From Calditrichia bacterium (GTDB lineage Bacteria; Calditrichota; Calditrichia; RBG-13-44-9; J075): a DNA stretch of 64,000 nt. The stretch spans positions 85,394-149,393 of the forward strand of contig JANQQU010000056.1 of NCBI GenBank assembly GCA_028284905.1. The letters run 5' to 3'. A program made the position numbers and the translations under genes. The notes beneath the pieces are model-generated. The model searched no databases. It was not told where the DNA came from and was given only the letters and a program-made list of their open reading frames with translations. This document shows, piece after piece, positions 9,343-18,200 of the stretch. The first letter of the stretch is position 1; each line of letters opens with the position of its first letter.

Positions 9343-9582
9343 ATGAATCAAGTATCACGTCAGATTAGAACAGAACTTGCATCGCTTTGCGCAATCAAAC
9401 CTGAACAAGTTAATGAAGAAGCATTATTGATCCAGTATGGCCTCGATTCGATTCGTAGCCTGGAGTTGATTGTCTCTTTGGAAGAAAAATTCTCAATTGA
9501 AATTCCCGATGATGAGTTATCCCAAATACGCAGGGTAGGGGATGTTATGAAACTGGTCGAACAAAAAATTACGCTGAACTAA
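9343..9582 (+). CDS. acyl carrier protein
   Basis: This 79-residue protein is a discrete carrier protein. The phosphopantetheine attachment site is Ser36 in YGLDSIRSLEL, and the helix III region SIEIPDDELSQIRRVGDVMKLVEQ is typical. The start is well supported by TAGGAG eight bases upstream of ATG. The next gene, a fatty acyl-AMP ligase, starts 12 bp later, so the likely role is to accept a fatty acyl group from that ligase and present it to the downstream reductase. It could also carry the aminoacyl group made by the divergent adenylation enzyme, because no other carrier protein is visible in the window. Confidence 0.93.
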   Translation: MNQVSRQIRTELASLCAIKPEQVNEEALLIQYGLDSIRSLELIVSLEEKFSIEIPDDELSQIRRVGDVMKLVEQKITLN

Positions 9583-9594
9583 GGAGAATTTCTG

Positions 9595-11271
9595 ATGGAG
9601 CGATTTCGCACACTGATTGATGCACTGGAATCTGCAGCTGAAAATACAACTGCTAAAAAAGGATACACTTTTCTAAATAAGAAAGAAGCAATTGATGTCT
9701 CATTTCAAACCTTGCGCGATGATGCCCGAACTTTTGCCGGATGTTTACAGGCAAATGGCGTCAGAGCCGGAGACCGGCTGTTGCTGGTGTTGCCGACGGG
9801 GCGCGACTTTTCCCGGGCGTTTTATGGCGCGCTCTATTGCGGGGCGGTTCCTTGTGTAGTAGCGTCCCCGACTGGTATTGGTAATGTTGAAGAAGGTCTG
9901 GCGCGGATTCGCAAGATCGCCAATCATCTGTCAGCTAAATTTATCGTTACCGATTTACCGGAAAGCGATTTAAGAAATGTTAAGTCGTTGTCACTAAAAG
10001 TGTTGTCAATCGAAAGGCTTGATGAGCGTCTCGGCGGAAACTTTCAACCGGTAGAGATTGAGGGCGATTGGCTGGCGTTTATTCAGGCGACATCCGGCTC
10101 GACCGGGACGCCAAAATGCGTGATGATCCGGCATCGAAATGCCCTGGCCAACCTGGCGCAGATCGCCGCTGCTCTGAAAATCCGCGAAGATGATGTCGTG
10201 GTTTCCTGGTTACCACTCTTCCATGATATGGGATTGGTCGGCTGCTTTCTCTTTACATTATATAATCACCTCAAAGGCGTTTTTCTCAAACCCGAACATT
10301 TTTTACGCCGCCCGGAAAACTGGCTGAAGGCAATCAGCACCTATGGCGGGACACTGTCCCCGGCACCCAATTTTGCCTATGCGTTGGCCGCATTTAAAAC
10401 CCGCCCGGAAACACTGGAAACCCTGGATCTTTCTTCCTGGCGTGCGGCCATGTGCGGCGCGGAACCGGTGGAAGCTGCTACCTTGAATGCGTTCATAAAG
10501 TGCTTTGGTGGTCGCGGATTTTCCGAAACGGCCTTCCTGCCTTGCTACGGAATGGCGGAAACGACCCTGGCGATCACTATGTATCCGGTGGATGCGCCTT
10601 TTCGCTTCGAAAGTGTATCCTACCAGGCGTTGACGGAAAATGGCATCGCCTTACCAGTTTCGGATGCGGATACACATGCTGTCAAAATCTGCGACTGCGG
10701 GCCAGTTGTTGAAAATACCCGAATTAAAATTGTTGATGACAATGGGAATCAATTACCTGATGGGCATATCGGTCACATTCGGGTAAGCGGTCCTTCCGTG
10801 ATGGCGGGATATTTTAATCACCCGGAAAAAACAGCCGAAGTGTTGCAGGGAAAATGGTTGATTACCGGCGACCTCGGTTACTTGCGTAAAGGGCGATTGT
10901 TTGTTACCGGTCGTGCCAAGGACTTAATCGTTATCCGGGGACAGAAATTTCAACCGGCGGATTTTGAGCAGGCAGCCGCCTTGGTAACCGGTGTTTCCCG
11001 CGGACGCGTTGTGGCGTTTGGCGTTAGTGATTTACAGAACGGCACCGAAGGTCTATACCTGGTTTGCGAAGCACCGAAAGATGAAAATCTTGATCGGAAA
11101 GCTTTGCAGTTGGCAATTCTGGAAGCGGTCGCTACAGGCACTGGTATTGCGCCGGCTCATATCGGTTTTGTTCCCCGGCATGCAATTCCCCGCACTACCA
11201 GCGGTAAGCTGCAACGCAACAAGGCAAAACAACTTTATTTAGCATTTCTTAAAACGCAAAAAGCCGCTTAA
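9595..11271 (+). CDS. fatty acyl-AMP ligase (FAAL-like)
   Basis: The 558-residue ANL-superfamily enzyme should activate a free fatty acid as acyl-AMP and transfer it to the carrier protein encoded just upstream. Motifs are TSGSTGTPK (166-174), PLFHDMGLVG (207-216) typical of FAAL/FadD32-type ligases, CGAEPV, CYGMAETTLA, TGDLGYL, and the C-terminal lysine motif TTSGKLQRNK (Lys538). The PLFHDMGL form and the long N-terminal domain argue for acyl-AMP ligase over acyl-CoA synthetase. The start has AAGGAG eight bases upstream. A perfect 12-bp hairpin follows the stop codon. Confidence 0.9.
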   Translation: MERFRTLIDALESAAENTTAKKGYTFLNKKEAIDVSFQTLRDDARTFAGCLQANGVRAGDRLLLVLPTGRDFSRAFYGALYCGAVPCVVASPTGIGNVEEGLARIRKIANHLSAKFIVTDLPESDLRNVKSLSLKVLSIERLDERLGGNFQPVEIEGDWLAFIQATSGSTGTPKCVMIRHRNALANLAQIAAALKIREDDVVVSWLPLFHDMGLVGCFLFTLYNHLKGVFLKPEHFLRRPENWLKAISTYGGTLSPAPNFAYALAAFKTRPETLETLDLSSWRAAMCGAEPVEAATLNAFIKCFGGRGFSETAFLPCYGMAETTLAITMYPVDAPFRFESVSYQALTENGIALPVSDADTHAVKICDCGPVVENTRIKIVDDNGNQLPDGHIGHIRVSGPSVMAGYFNHPEKTAEVLQGKWLITGDLGYLRKGRLFVTGRAKDLIVIRGQKFQPADFEQAAALVTGVSRGRVVAFGVSDLQNGTEGLYLVCEAPKDENLDRKALQLAILEAVATGTGIAPAHIGFVPRHAIPRTTSGKLQRNKAKQLYLAFLKTQKAA

Positions 11272-11277
11272 AGAGAT

Positions 11278-11304
11278 GATCTCCCGGAAAAATTCCGGGA
11301 GATC
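11278..11304 (+). promoter_or_regulatory. perfect intercistronic hairpin
   Basis: GATCTCCCGGAA (11278-11289) and TTCCGGGAGATC (11293-11304) form a perfect 12-bp stem with an AAA loop, seven bases after the fatty acyl-AMP ligase stop. No T-run follows, so it is unlikely to be a strong intrinsic terminator. It may set the ratio of upstream to downstream message by processing, stabilisation or attenuation. Confidence 0.7.
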
Positions 11305-11340
11305 TCCCAAAGCTAAAATTATAGAGAACAGGATCTTACA

Positions 11341-14235
11341 ATGTTGATAAATACGCAAACTTTTTCGGACGTTCAGGGCAAGGAAACCTTTCGCACGCAA
11401 TTGCGCCCCTACCTGGCGAATCTGCTTGGCGCCATAGGTTTGGACGTCGTATATCATCGGGCGGCGGGTGATTCGCTGTTCATGTATGATGAGAAGAATG
11501 AAGAACAGGAAGTGCTGGATCTGCTCGGTGGATATGGGGTCAACCTACTCGGTCATAATCACCCGGCACTGGTTGCATTGGCAAAGGAAATCCTCGATAG
11601 CGGCCGTCCTTTTGCAGCACAGGCGAGCGCACGCAGCTATGCCGGATTGCTGGCAGATCGCCTCTCCGAAATGGTAACGCGGGTTACCGGGAAAGATTAC
11701 ATTACTACGCTGGGCAATACCGGCACCGAGGCAGTGGAAGCTGCGATCAAGCATGCCGAATTGGAAGCTATGGAAAAGATTCAGGCTATTTTCAAACGGC
11801 AGGAAAGGCGGTTTAAGGAAATCCGCAGCGGTATCGCCACCAATAAAATTAAGCTTACAAATGAGATGTTTGCGGAGGCAGCAGAGAAATTTGCTGTTGC
11901 GGAAATTAAAAACCTCGACGCACTGGAATTTCACCTCACGGCCTTTAACCAGGCGGCGTTGCTGCAGGAAAGCTGCTTTCTGGCACTGGAAGGCGCTTTT
12001 CACGGAAAAACCAGCGGCTCGCTGAAAATGACCTATAATCCCGATTTTCGTAATCCCTGGCAGCGGATTGGCATCCCGGTTCATTTTCTCCCTTTGAATG
12101 ATCCAGATGCCTTAGCTGCCGCGGTTGAGAAACGACGTGTTGCCTATTATCAGCTGGAGATTAGCAGTGATGGCCAATTGACATTACAGCCGAAAATCCA
12201 ATCCGGGATAACCGCTTGTTTCATCGAGCCGATTCAGGGAGAAGGCGGCATCCGGGAATTATCGCAACCATTTATGGCGGCGCTGCGATCTGTGGCAGAT
12301 CAGGAAGGCTACCCATTGGTGATCGACGAAATTCAAAGCGGAATGGGGCGCACCGGTAATTTTCTTGCTTCCGAAACCGCAGGTATACGGGGAGATTATT
12401 ATCTCTTTTCGAAAGCGTTGGGAGGCGGACTGGCGAAAATTAGCGCGTTGCTGGTGGAGAAAGATCGCTATGTTGCCCCATTCGGTTACATTCACACATC
12501 AACCTTTGCAGATGACGATTTTGCCAGTGCGATCGCGCTTCGCACATTGGAAATCCTGGACAGTGACCAGCAAGCATTAATCCAGGCTTGCGGTGATAAA
12601 GGCGCTTACTTACTGGCGAAATTACGGGAAATTCAAGCCTGCTACCCGGCAGTCATTAAAGACATCCGTGGGCGTGGTTTGATGATCGGCATCGAGTTAG
12701 CTACTCAGGAAGAACGTTCCCAATCGCCATTGCTGCGGGTATTGTCAGCGCAAAATCTGCTCGGCTTCCTCCTGAGCGGCTATTTGCTCAATGAAGAGAA
12801 TATTCGTATTTCTCCGACCATCTCGGCCCATGGCACGATTCGGGTGGAGCCATCGGCATACATCAGCTACGAAGCGCTGGACCGATTTTGTGATGCATTG
12901 GAAAAAGCGATTGGGTTTATCGAAAATGGTAATACGCATCAACTGGTTGCTTTTTTGGCTGGACGGAAAGCAGAGGCGCTGCAGCCATTTCAAGAAAATC
13001 TATTTAATAATCAACCCAAGAAGGGGAGTGATACCGGAAACTCTCCTAAAATTGACCGGCATGTTGCTTTCCTTGGGCATTTTATCGAACCGCAGGATCT
13101 TCTCCATTGGGATCCCAGCCTGGCGCCATTGAGCGCTGAAGAATGTGCTCAACTGTTAGCGAAAACTCAGTCGATTCTAAAACCTTTTCCGGTGAATGAG
13201 TTTGCGGTGCGCGGAAACGATGACCGACGGGTTGCGGTGACGGTGCTGGGACTGCCTTATACGGCGGACCAGATGATGGCGAAGGTGCAGCAAGGAGAAG
13301 CGGAAGTGCTCATCGAAAATATCCAGGCTGCTGTCGATATGGCCCGTGAGATGGGATGTAGTGTAATTTCTTTTGGTGGATTTACTTCAATCGTTACCCA
13401 AAGCTGCACTGCTTTAACTGAAGATTGCATCGGCTTAACCAGCGGTAACTCTCTTACTGCAGCCGCGGTCGTTACCGCTTTGGAAACATCCGCTGCAGAT
13501 GCCGGTATCGACCGCGATAATGCTACTCTTGGCGTTGTTGGAGCGATGGGCAATATCGGCAAAGTGCTCGCAGAGATTGAAGCTGACAATTTTCCAACAA
13601 TCATTCTCTTCGGAAAGGAAGGCGCGAAACGCCGCCTGGAAAGAGTGGCCGATCAATTTTATCTGCAAGCCTGGGAAAAGATTGAAAGTGGACAGACTGC
13701 GGTAGGAATTGCCCGGGAAGTCGCGAAGACTAAAACAGCCGCATTGCTGAAAACTTTGGAGAGTGGAGAAATTAGCGGAAAGATAATCCGCACGCATCTT
13801 GAGAAAGAATTGGGCGAAAACACGCCATTACGCCTCTCTACCAATCTTGAAGATCTTCGCCAATGTGCCGCAATCATTACTGCAACGAATTCCCCGACAC
13901 CGATTATCCTTAGCGAACATTTGAGCGATCAACCTACAGTGATTTGCGATGTGGCCGTTCCCGGAGACGTTTCTCCAGAAGTGCGCCGGGAAAAACCGAA
14001 CGTCACTGTCCTGAAAGGCGGATTGATCGAATATCCCTTTCAACAAAATGTCGATGTAGGTGGTATGTCTCTGCCCAGCGGACAGGCCTATGCCTGCCTG
14101 ACGGAAGCTGTCTTGTTGGGACTGGCCGGCATCCGGGAACATTATTCCTACGGCGCGCTCTCCGCGGATAAAGTTCGTCAGATCGGGGAGATTGCCCGGC
14201 AATTTGGATTTAACATTATCGCACGTGAAAAATAA
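11341..14235 (+). CDS. fusion of class III aminotransferase and acyl-ACP reductase
   Basis: The 964-residue protein has two enzymes. Residues about 1-530 are a class III PLP aminotransferase: TLGNTGTEAVEAAIKHA, FHGKTSG, DEIQSGMGRTG with PLP-binding Asp329, and FSKALGGGL with Schiff-base Lys358; a helical insertion lies at about 140-210. Residues about 565-964 match cyanobacterial acyl-ACP reductase (AAR): VAFLGHFIEP, SVISFGGFTSI, GLTSGNSLTA, the nucleotide loop GVVGAMGNIGKV, VLKGGLIEYPF, and QAYACLTEAVLLGLAG, in which Cys919 aligns with the catalytic Cys294 of the Synechococcus enzyme. The predicted reaction is acyl-ACP to fatty aldehyde with NADPH, then transamination to a fatty amine. PigE of prodigiosin biosynthesis combines reductase and aminotransferase in the opposite order. 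AGGA lies seven bases before the ATG. Confidence 0.9.
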   Translation: MLINTQTFSDVQGKETFRTQLRPYLANLLGAIGLDVVYHRAAGDSLFMYDEKNEEQEVLDLLGGYGVNLLGHNHPALVALAKEILDSGRPFAAQASARSYAGLLADRLSEMVTRVTGKDYITTLGNTGTEAVEAAIKHAELEAMEKIQAIFKRQERRFKEIRSGIATNKIKLTNEMFAEAAEKFAVAEIKNLDALEFHLTAFNQAALLQESCFLALEGAFHGKTSGSLKMTYNPDFRNPWQRIGIPVHFLPLNDPDALAAAVEKRRVAYYQLEISSDGQLTLQPKIQSGITACFIEPIQGEGGIRELSQPFMAALRSVADQEGYPLVIDEIQSGMGRTGNFLASETAGIRGDYYLFSKALGGGLAKISALLVEKDRYVAPFGYIHTSTFADDDFASAIALRTLEILDSDQQALIQACGDKGAYLLAKLREIQACYPAVIKDIRGRGLMIGIELATQEERSQSPLLRVLSAQNLLGFLLSGYLLNEENIRISPTISAHGTIRVEPSAYISYEALDRFCDALEKAIGFIENGNTHQLVAFLAGRKAEALQPFQENLFNNQPKKGSDTGNSPKIDRHVAFLGHFIEPQDLLHWDPSLAPLSAEECAQLLAKTQSILKPFPVNEFAVRGNDDRRVAVTVLGLPYTADQMMAKVQQGEAEVLIENIQAAVDMAREMGCSVISFGGFTSIVTQSCTALTEDCIGLTSGNSLTAAAVVTALETSAADAGIDRDNATLGVVGAMGNIGKVLAEIEADNFPTIILFGKEGAKRRLERVADQFYLQAWEKIESGQTAVGIAREVAKTKTAALLKTLESGEISGKIIRTHLEKELGENTPLRLSTNLEDLRQCAAIITATNSPTPIILSEHLSDQPTVICDVAVPGDVSPEVRREKPNVTVLKGGLIEYPFQQNVDVGGMSLPSGQAYACLTEAVLLGLAGIREHYSYGALSADKVRQIGEIARQFGFNIIAREK

Positions 14236-14246
14236 GGAGCAGAGTT

Positions 14247-16484
14247 GTGATGACTCGCAATCAGGAATATCTGGAAAACATTTCAACGACTTTAGCAAAC
14301 GCACCATTTTTTGCTGCTTTCGATGAGAGCAACCTGCAGGAATTAAGTGCTGATGCGACATTTATCAACCTGGCCGCTGATAAGACGCTTTTTCGGGAGG
14401 GCGATGCCGCTGATGCAGTCTACTTCGTGCTGGAAGGTCGCCTGGAGGTATTGCAAGCCGGGCAAACTGGAAAAGAGATTGTCGTGGCGGAAATTTGGAC
14501 CGGCGAATCCTTCGGGGAAATGCAACTGCTGAACGGGGGAAAAAGAACTGCCACCATCCGCACGAAAGAGTATTGCGAATTGCTTTGTATCTCTTCGGAG
14601 GTCATTGAAAAACACCTACGTAAAAATCCCCGGGCATTGCAGCTCATCGGCGAAATAAGCCGTCAGTGTTTCCGGGAAAATCAACTGCATCATCTCCTGG
14701 TGAAGATGCTGCAGTTGCCGGCCGAAGATGTGCTGAAACGCATCTCCAGCCGCGGGGAATGGCTTCACCTGAAAAAGGGAGAACAATTGCTGATGCGCGG
14801 TGAAACCCGTGAAAGTTTTTACCTGGTGGTTTCCGGACATTTACAATCACTTAACCAAACAGCCTCGAAGCAGGAAGATGCAGCAGAGGAGTTCTTTCGT
14901 GGCGATTTCATCGGAGAAAGTGCAATAATCACCGGAGAAACGCATGATGCGGATATTTACGCAGTCCGTAACAGTGATCTGGTAAAGTTCCCCCAGTCGA
15001 TCTTACAGGAAATTGTAGTAAGATTCCCGGAGGTAATGCAGCGGCTATCGTCATTGTTGATTCGACGCCTCAGTAAAATCAAATTTCGCAAGTCCACAGA
15101 AACCAATACTGTTAATATAGTCCTGCTGCCGGCCCATTCCGGGGTCCCCCTGGCGGCATTTGCAAAAAAATTACAGGCATTCCTCGATGATGAACAGAAA
15201 ACATTACATTTGAATAGCAGTCGCCTGGATGAGATCTTTCCTAACTCTCCGGGAATTGCCCAGGCAAGTGGCAGTGATTACCAGGGGATAAGGCTTTCCA
15301 ACTGGTTAGATGAGCAGGAAACGGCGCAGCGCTTCATCCTTTTCGAAACAGATCCGTTTGACAGTCCCTGGACGGAACATTGTCTGGAAAGAGCAGATCA
15401 CGTGCTGCTGGTCGGGGAAAGAGATATGCCGGTACTGCCGGGTGAGCTGGAGAAAAAATATATCCCAAAAGAAAATACGGTTCCGGCAGTGCGACGCAGT
15501 TTGATTATTTTGCATCCGGAAAACAGCCCGGAGCCGCAAGGCACCAGGCATTTACTGGCTGCTCGGAACGTCGATATTCATCATCATGTTCGCTGGGGTT
15601 TTAAGAGCGATTTTGCCCGCCTCGGCCGCATCCTCAGTGGTCGGGCAGTTGGTCTTGTCCTGAGCGGCGGCGGTGCCCGAGGATTGGCACACATCGGCGT
15701 CATTGAAGCATTGAAAGATGCCGGTGTGCAAATCGACATGATCGGCGGCACCAGTATGGGGGCAATCATTGCCGCACAGCATGCCATCGGCTATGATCTG
15801 GACACTTTGCTGAAAATAAACCATACTGCATTTAACGAGATCAAACCATTTAAGGAATACACCTTTCCGATTTTATCACTGGTAAGAAGCCGCAAGCTCG
15901 ATAAGGTCGCTCATTATTTTTGTGGCGATCGGAATATTGAAGATCTCTGGATCAATTACTTCTGTGTATCCAGTAACCTTAGCGACAACGAAATAGCCAT
16001 TCATAAACAGGGGCCTTTGGGGAAAATGGCCCGGGCGAGTAGTTCTATTCCCGGTGTGGCCTTGCCGGTGCTGGAAAATGGCAAGCTTCTAGTCGATGGT
16101 GGATTCTTTAATAATTTGCCCTGCGATATCATGCGGCAATTTACCAGCGGTCCGGTCATTGCTGTTAAGATCGTCGGTGATAGCAAACTCGACTTTGACG
16201 AATCCTGCCGGGAAATTCCTTCCCCCTGGCAAATACTCTGGCGGCGCCTGAATCCCTTTAAATCTGCCTTAAAGATACCGAATATTCTGGAAATTATGAT
16301 GCGGACAATGATGCTTGGCAGCACGAGTAAATCCCGCTCAACTGAAAAGTCTGCGGATATTTGCCTGGAAGTCCCTGTTCGCCAATTTGGATTTATGGAA
16401 TTTTCCGCGCTGAAAAAGATTGTTAATACCGGCTACTGGTATGCGAAGGAGCAATTGGAAGCACTTGATTTGACGTTCCGATGA
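14247..16484 (+). CDS. patatin-like phospholipase with two cyclic-nucleotide-binding domains (NTE-like)
   Basis: The 745-residue protein has two cNMP-binding domains (about 15-130 and 150-270), a linker region (about 290-455) and a patatin domain with the oxyanion loop GGGARG (about 472-480), nucleophile motif GTSMG (about 499-503) and DGG dyad aspartate near 617. The architecture is that of bacterial neuropathy-target-esterase and RssA-like lysophospholipases. It should release fatty acid from phospholipid, possibly gated by a nucleotide, and so could feed the ligase upstream. The start is GTG 14247 or ATG 14250 after AAGGAG. It follows the fusion gene by 11 bp and is in the same operon. A long direct repeat begins exactly at its stop codon. 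Confidence 0.88.
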   Translation: MMTRNQEYLENISTTLANAPFFAAFDESNLQELSADATFINLAADKTLFREGDAADAVYFVLEGRLEVLQAGQTGKEIVVAEIWTGESFGEMQLLNGGKRTATIRTKEYCELLCISSEVIEKHLRKNPRALQLIGEISRQCFRENQLHHLLVKMLQLPAEDVLKRISSRGEWLHLKKGEQLLMRGETRESFYLVVSGHLQSLNQTASKQEDAAEEFFRGDFIGESAIITGETHDADIYAVRNSDLVKFPQSILQEIVVRFPEVMQRLSSLLIRRLSKIKFRKSTETNTVNIVLLPAHSGVPLAAFAKKLQAFLDDEQKTLHLNSSRLDEIFPNSPGIAQASGSDYQGIRLSNWLDEQETAQRFILFETDPFDSPWTEHCLERADHVLLVGERDMPVLPGELEKKYIPKENTVPAVRRSLIILHPENSPEPQGTRHLLAARNVDIHHHVRWGFKSDFARLGRILSGRAVGLVLSGGGARGLAHIGVIEALKDAGVQIDMIGGTSMGAIIAAQHAIGYDLDTLLKINHTAFNEIKPFKEYTFPILSLVRSRKLDKVAHYFCGDRNIEDLWINYFCVSSNLSDNEIAIHKQGPLGKMARASSSIPGVALPVLENGKLLVDGGFFNNLPCDIMRQFTSGPVIAVKIVGDSKLDFDESCREIPSPWQILWRRLNPFKSALKIPNILEIMMRTMMLGSTSKSRSTEKSADICLEVPVRQFGFMEFSALKKIVNTGYWYAKEQLEALDLTFR

Positions 16485-16787
16485 GCAGATGAGCAGATGA
16501 GCATTTTTGCAGGTTTGCTCATTTGCCCTAATGTGGCTAAGGTTTATACACATCTTTTCAATTAGGGTTTATGGCGCCCCGAATGGGGTTTTAATCGTTT
16601 TTGCTAATTCATTTTGCTATAAGTATTACGTCCCTACAGGACGTTTAAAACAAAACTATATCGTTGATTCGAAAAGCCCTGTAAGGGCGACATATTTATA
16701 GCCACAGGCGTATTTTGAAAATTTTGCCCTGTAGGGGCGACATATTTCTATTTTTTTTAATGTAAAAGTGTGTATTTTCAATAGTTT
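16480..16787. repeat. 308-bp tandem direct repeat, copy 1
   Basis: The copy starts with three GATGAGCA units overlapping the patatin stop codon and matches 16788-17095 at an offset of exactly 308 bp, with scattered substitutions. Inside are several hairpins: GATGAGCA units against TTTGCTCATTTGC, CCCCGAATGGGG, and CGTCCCTACAGGACG. It also holds the motifs CCCTGTAAGGGCGACATAT and CCCTGTAGGGGCGACATAT. The 64-residue open frame inside is repeated in copy 2 and is probably not a gene. Confidence 0.9.
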
Positions 16788-17099
16788 GATGAGCAGATGA
16801 GCAAATAAGCATTTTTGCAGGTTTGCTCATTTGCCCTAATGAGGCTAAGGTTTATACACATTTTTTCAATTAGGATTTATGGCACCCCGAATGGGGCTTT
16901 AATCGTTTTTGCTAATTCATTTTGCTATAAGTATTACGTCCCTACAGGACGTTTAAAACAAAACTATATCTTTGATTCGAAAAGCCCTGTAAGGGCGACA
17001 TATTTATAGCCACAGGCATATTTTGAAATTTTTGCCCTGTAGGGGCGACATATCTCTATCTTTTTTCTCAATGTAAAGGTACTTATTATCAACAGTTTA
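16788..17099. repeat. 308-bp tandem direct repeat, copy 2
   Basis: This is the second copy, ending shortly before the SMP-30 gene terminus at 17143. It keeps the GATGAGCA start, the CCCCGAATGGGG hairpin, the CGTCCCTACAGGACG hairpin and both GGGCGACATAT motifs. With copy 1 it fills the 658-bp gap between convergent genes; the last 43 bases hold nothing recognisable. Confidence 0.9.
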
Positions 17100-17142
17100 T
17101 GGAGTCGATCAGTAGATTGTCAAATATAAATTGGACAATCTA

Positions 17143-18042
17143 CTAAAGATTAATATCCGCTAGATATTCGCTTTTTCCTTGTATATCCAACGGATAGCAA
17201 TAAACCGGTCCGCCTAAATTCGGCACCTCAAAATCGTAGCCGGGAGGGGCCAGATGTGAGCGAAAATTAAAGGCGGCGGTGGTAACGTAGAGATCGGTCA
17301 AATCTTTACCACCGAACATTACCGAGGAGGTTTGCGTCATCGGGGTTTGGATACGGCGCTCTTCCTTGCCGTCCGGATCGAAACGGATGACGCAGCTGCC
17401 GTACCACATGGCGCACCAGATATATCCTTCCGCATCAACCGTCATACCATCGGGAACCCCATCTTCAACAGCAGTCGTCACCAAATTTCGTTTATTGGAA
17501 ATATTGCCAGTTTGCAGATCGAAATCGTAAGCGTTTATTTCCCGAGTGACCGAATCCACCAGGTAAAAGGTGCGGTTGTCGGGAGAAAAGCCCATTCCGT
17601 TGGAAAGATGTAATCCTTCTTCAAGAATACTGATGTCACCATTGTTGTCAACCCGAAAGAGTCTTCCCATCCGGTATTCTGCGTTCGGGTTATAATATTT
17701 GGAGCCAGCATAAAACCGTCCGTTCGCATCGGCGATGGAATCATTAAAACAGAGCTCGACGCCGTCATACACTTTGACGATGTCATGTAGACCCCCTTCA
17801 GCTGTCCATAATTGCAGGCCTGCTTCCAGCATCGCACATACCAACCCGCCGGATTTGTTTAAAGAAAAACCGGCGATTTTCGGTCCATCGACGACAGTTT
17901 CCACCTTATTAACAGCGGGATCGTAACGATAAATAAGACCGCCAAAAATATCCGTCCACCAGAGCGCCTGCCCGGCCTCATCCCAAATCGGCCCTTCACT
18001 CAATTCACTTCTCAGATCGGAAATCACCTTATAATTTTGCAT
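17143..18042 (-). CDS. SMP-30/gluconolactonase/LRE family lactonase
   Basis: The ATG at 18042 is preferred over one at 18084 because AAGGAG lies five bases upstream; this gives 299 residues. The protein is a six-bladed propeller of the SMP-30/gluconolactonase family: SEGPIWDEAGQALWWTDI at the N terminus, CFNDSIADANGRFYAGS, LSNGMGFSPDNRTFYLVDS and VPDGMTVDAEGYIWCAMW. The Glu near the start and the conserved Asn and Asp residues of these motifs form the metal site in the family. It should hydrolyse a sugar-acid lactone. It is the last gene of the sugar-acid run, downstream of mannonate dehydratase. Confidence 0.88.
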   Translation of the reverse strand: MQNYKVISDLRSELSEGPIWDEAGQALWWTDIFGGLIYRYDPAVNKVETVVDGPKIAGFSLNKSGGLVCAMLEAGLQLWTAEGGLHDIVKVYDGVELCFNDSIADANGRFYAGSKYYNPNAEYRMGRLFRVDNNGDISILEEGLHLSNGMGFSPDNRTFYLVDSVTREINAYDFDLQTGNISNKRNLVTTAVEDGVPDGMTVDAEGYIWCAMWYGSCVIRFDPDGKEERRIQTPMTQTSSVMFGGKDLTDLYVTTAAFNFRSHLAPPGYDFEVPNLGGPVYCYPLDIQGKSEYLADINL

Positions 18043-18111
18043 TAGTTCTCCTTTAGGTAAGTTCTTGGACAAAATGAGTAGCACTCAAAAGGTCAAAACT
18101 GAGAGTTCACC

Positions 18112-18157
18112 CACTTTTTGCCCATTTGTAAATTTGCAAATGGGCAAGACGAAAGTG
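18112..18157. repeat. intergenic hairpin
   Basis: TTGCCCATTTG (18118-18128) pairs with CAAATGGGCAA (18137-18147), and CACTTT with AAAGTG extends the stem past a 4-base bulge. A further GGACAAAAT / ATTTTTGTCC pair flanks it at about 18066 and 18181. It lies between the mannonate dehydratase and SMP-30 genes and has no T-run. Confidence 0.7.
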
Positions 18158-18200
18158 CAGCAAGCCAGTTATCAGCACATATTTTTGTCCAGACACTTAC

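Noticed and set aside
11545..12084. Long antisense open frame inside the aminotransferase gene
   Set aside because: It is a shadow of the plus-strand coding frame with no family features.
150..16484. Prodigiosin or anatoxin gene cluster
   Set aside because: Only the activation and dehydrogenation enzymes and a reordered PigE-like fusion resemble those pathways; no condensing enzyme, methyltransferase set or polyketide synthase is present.
16507..17009. Two 64-residue open frames of nearly identical sequence
   Set aside because: They are the same frame in both copies of the 308-bp repeat; hairpins and stop patterns fit a non-coding repeat better.
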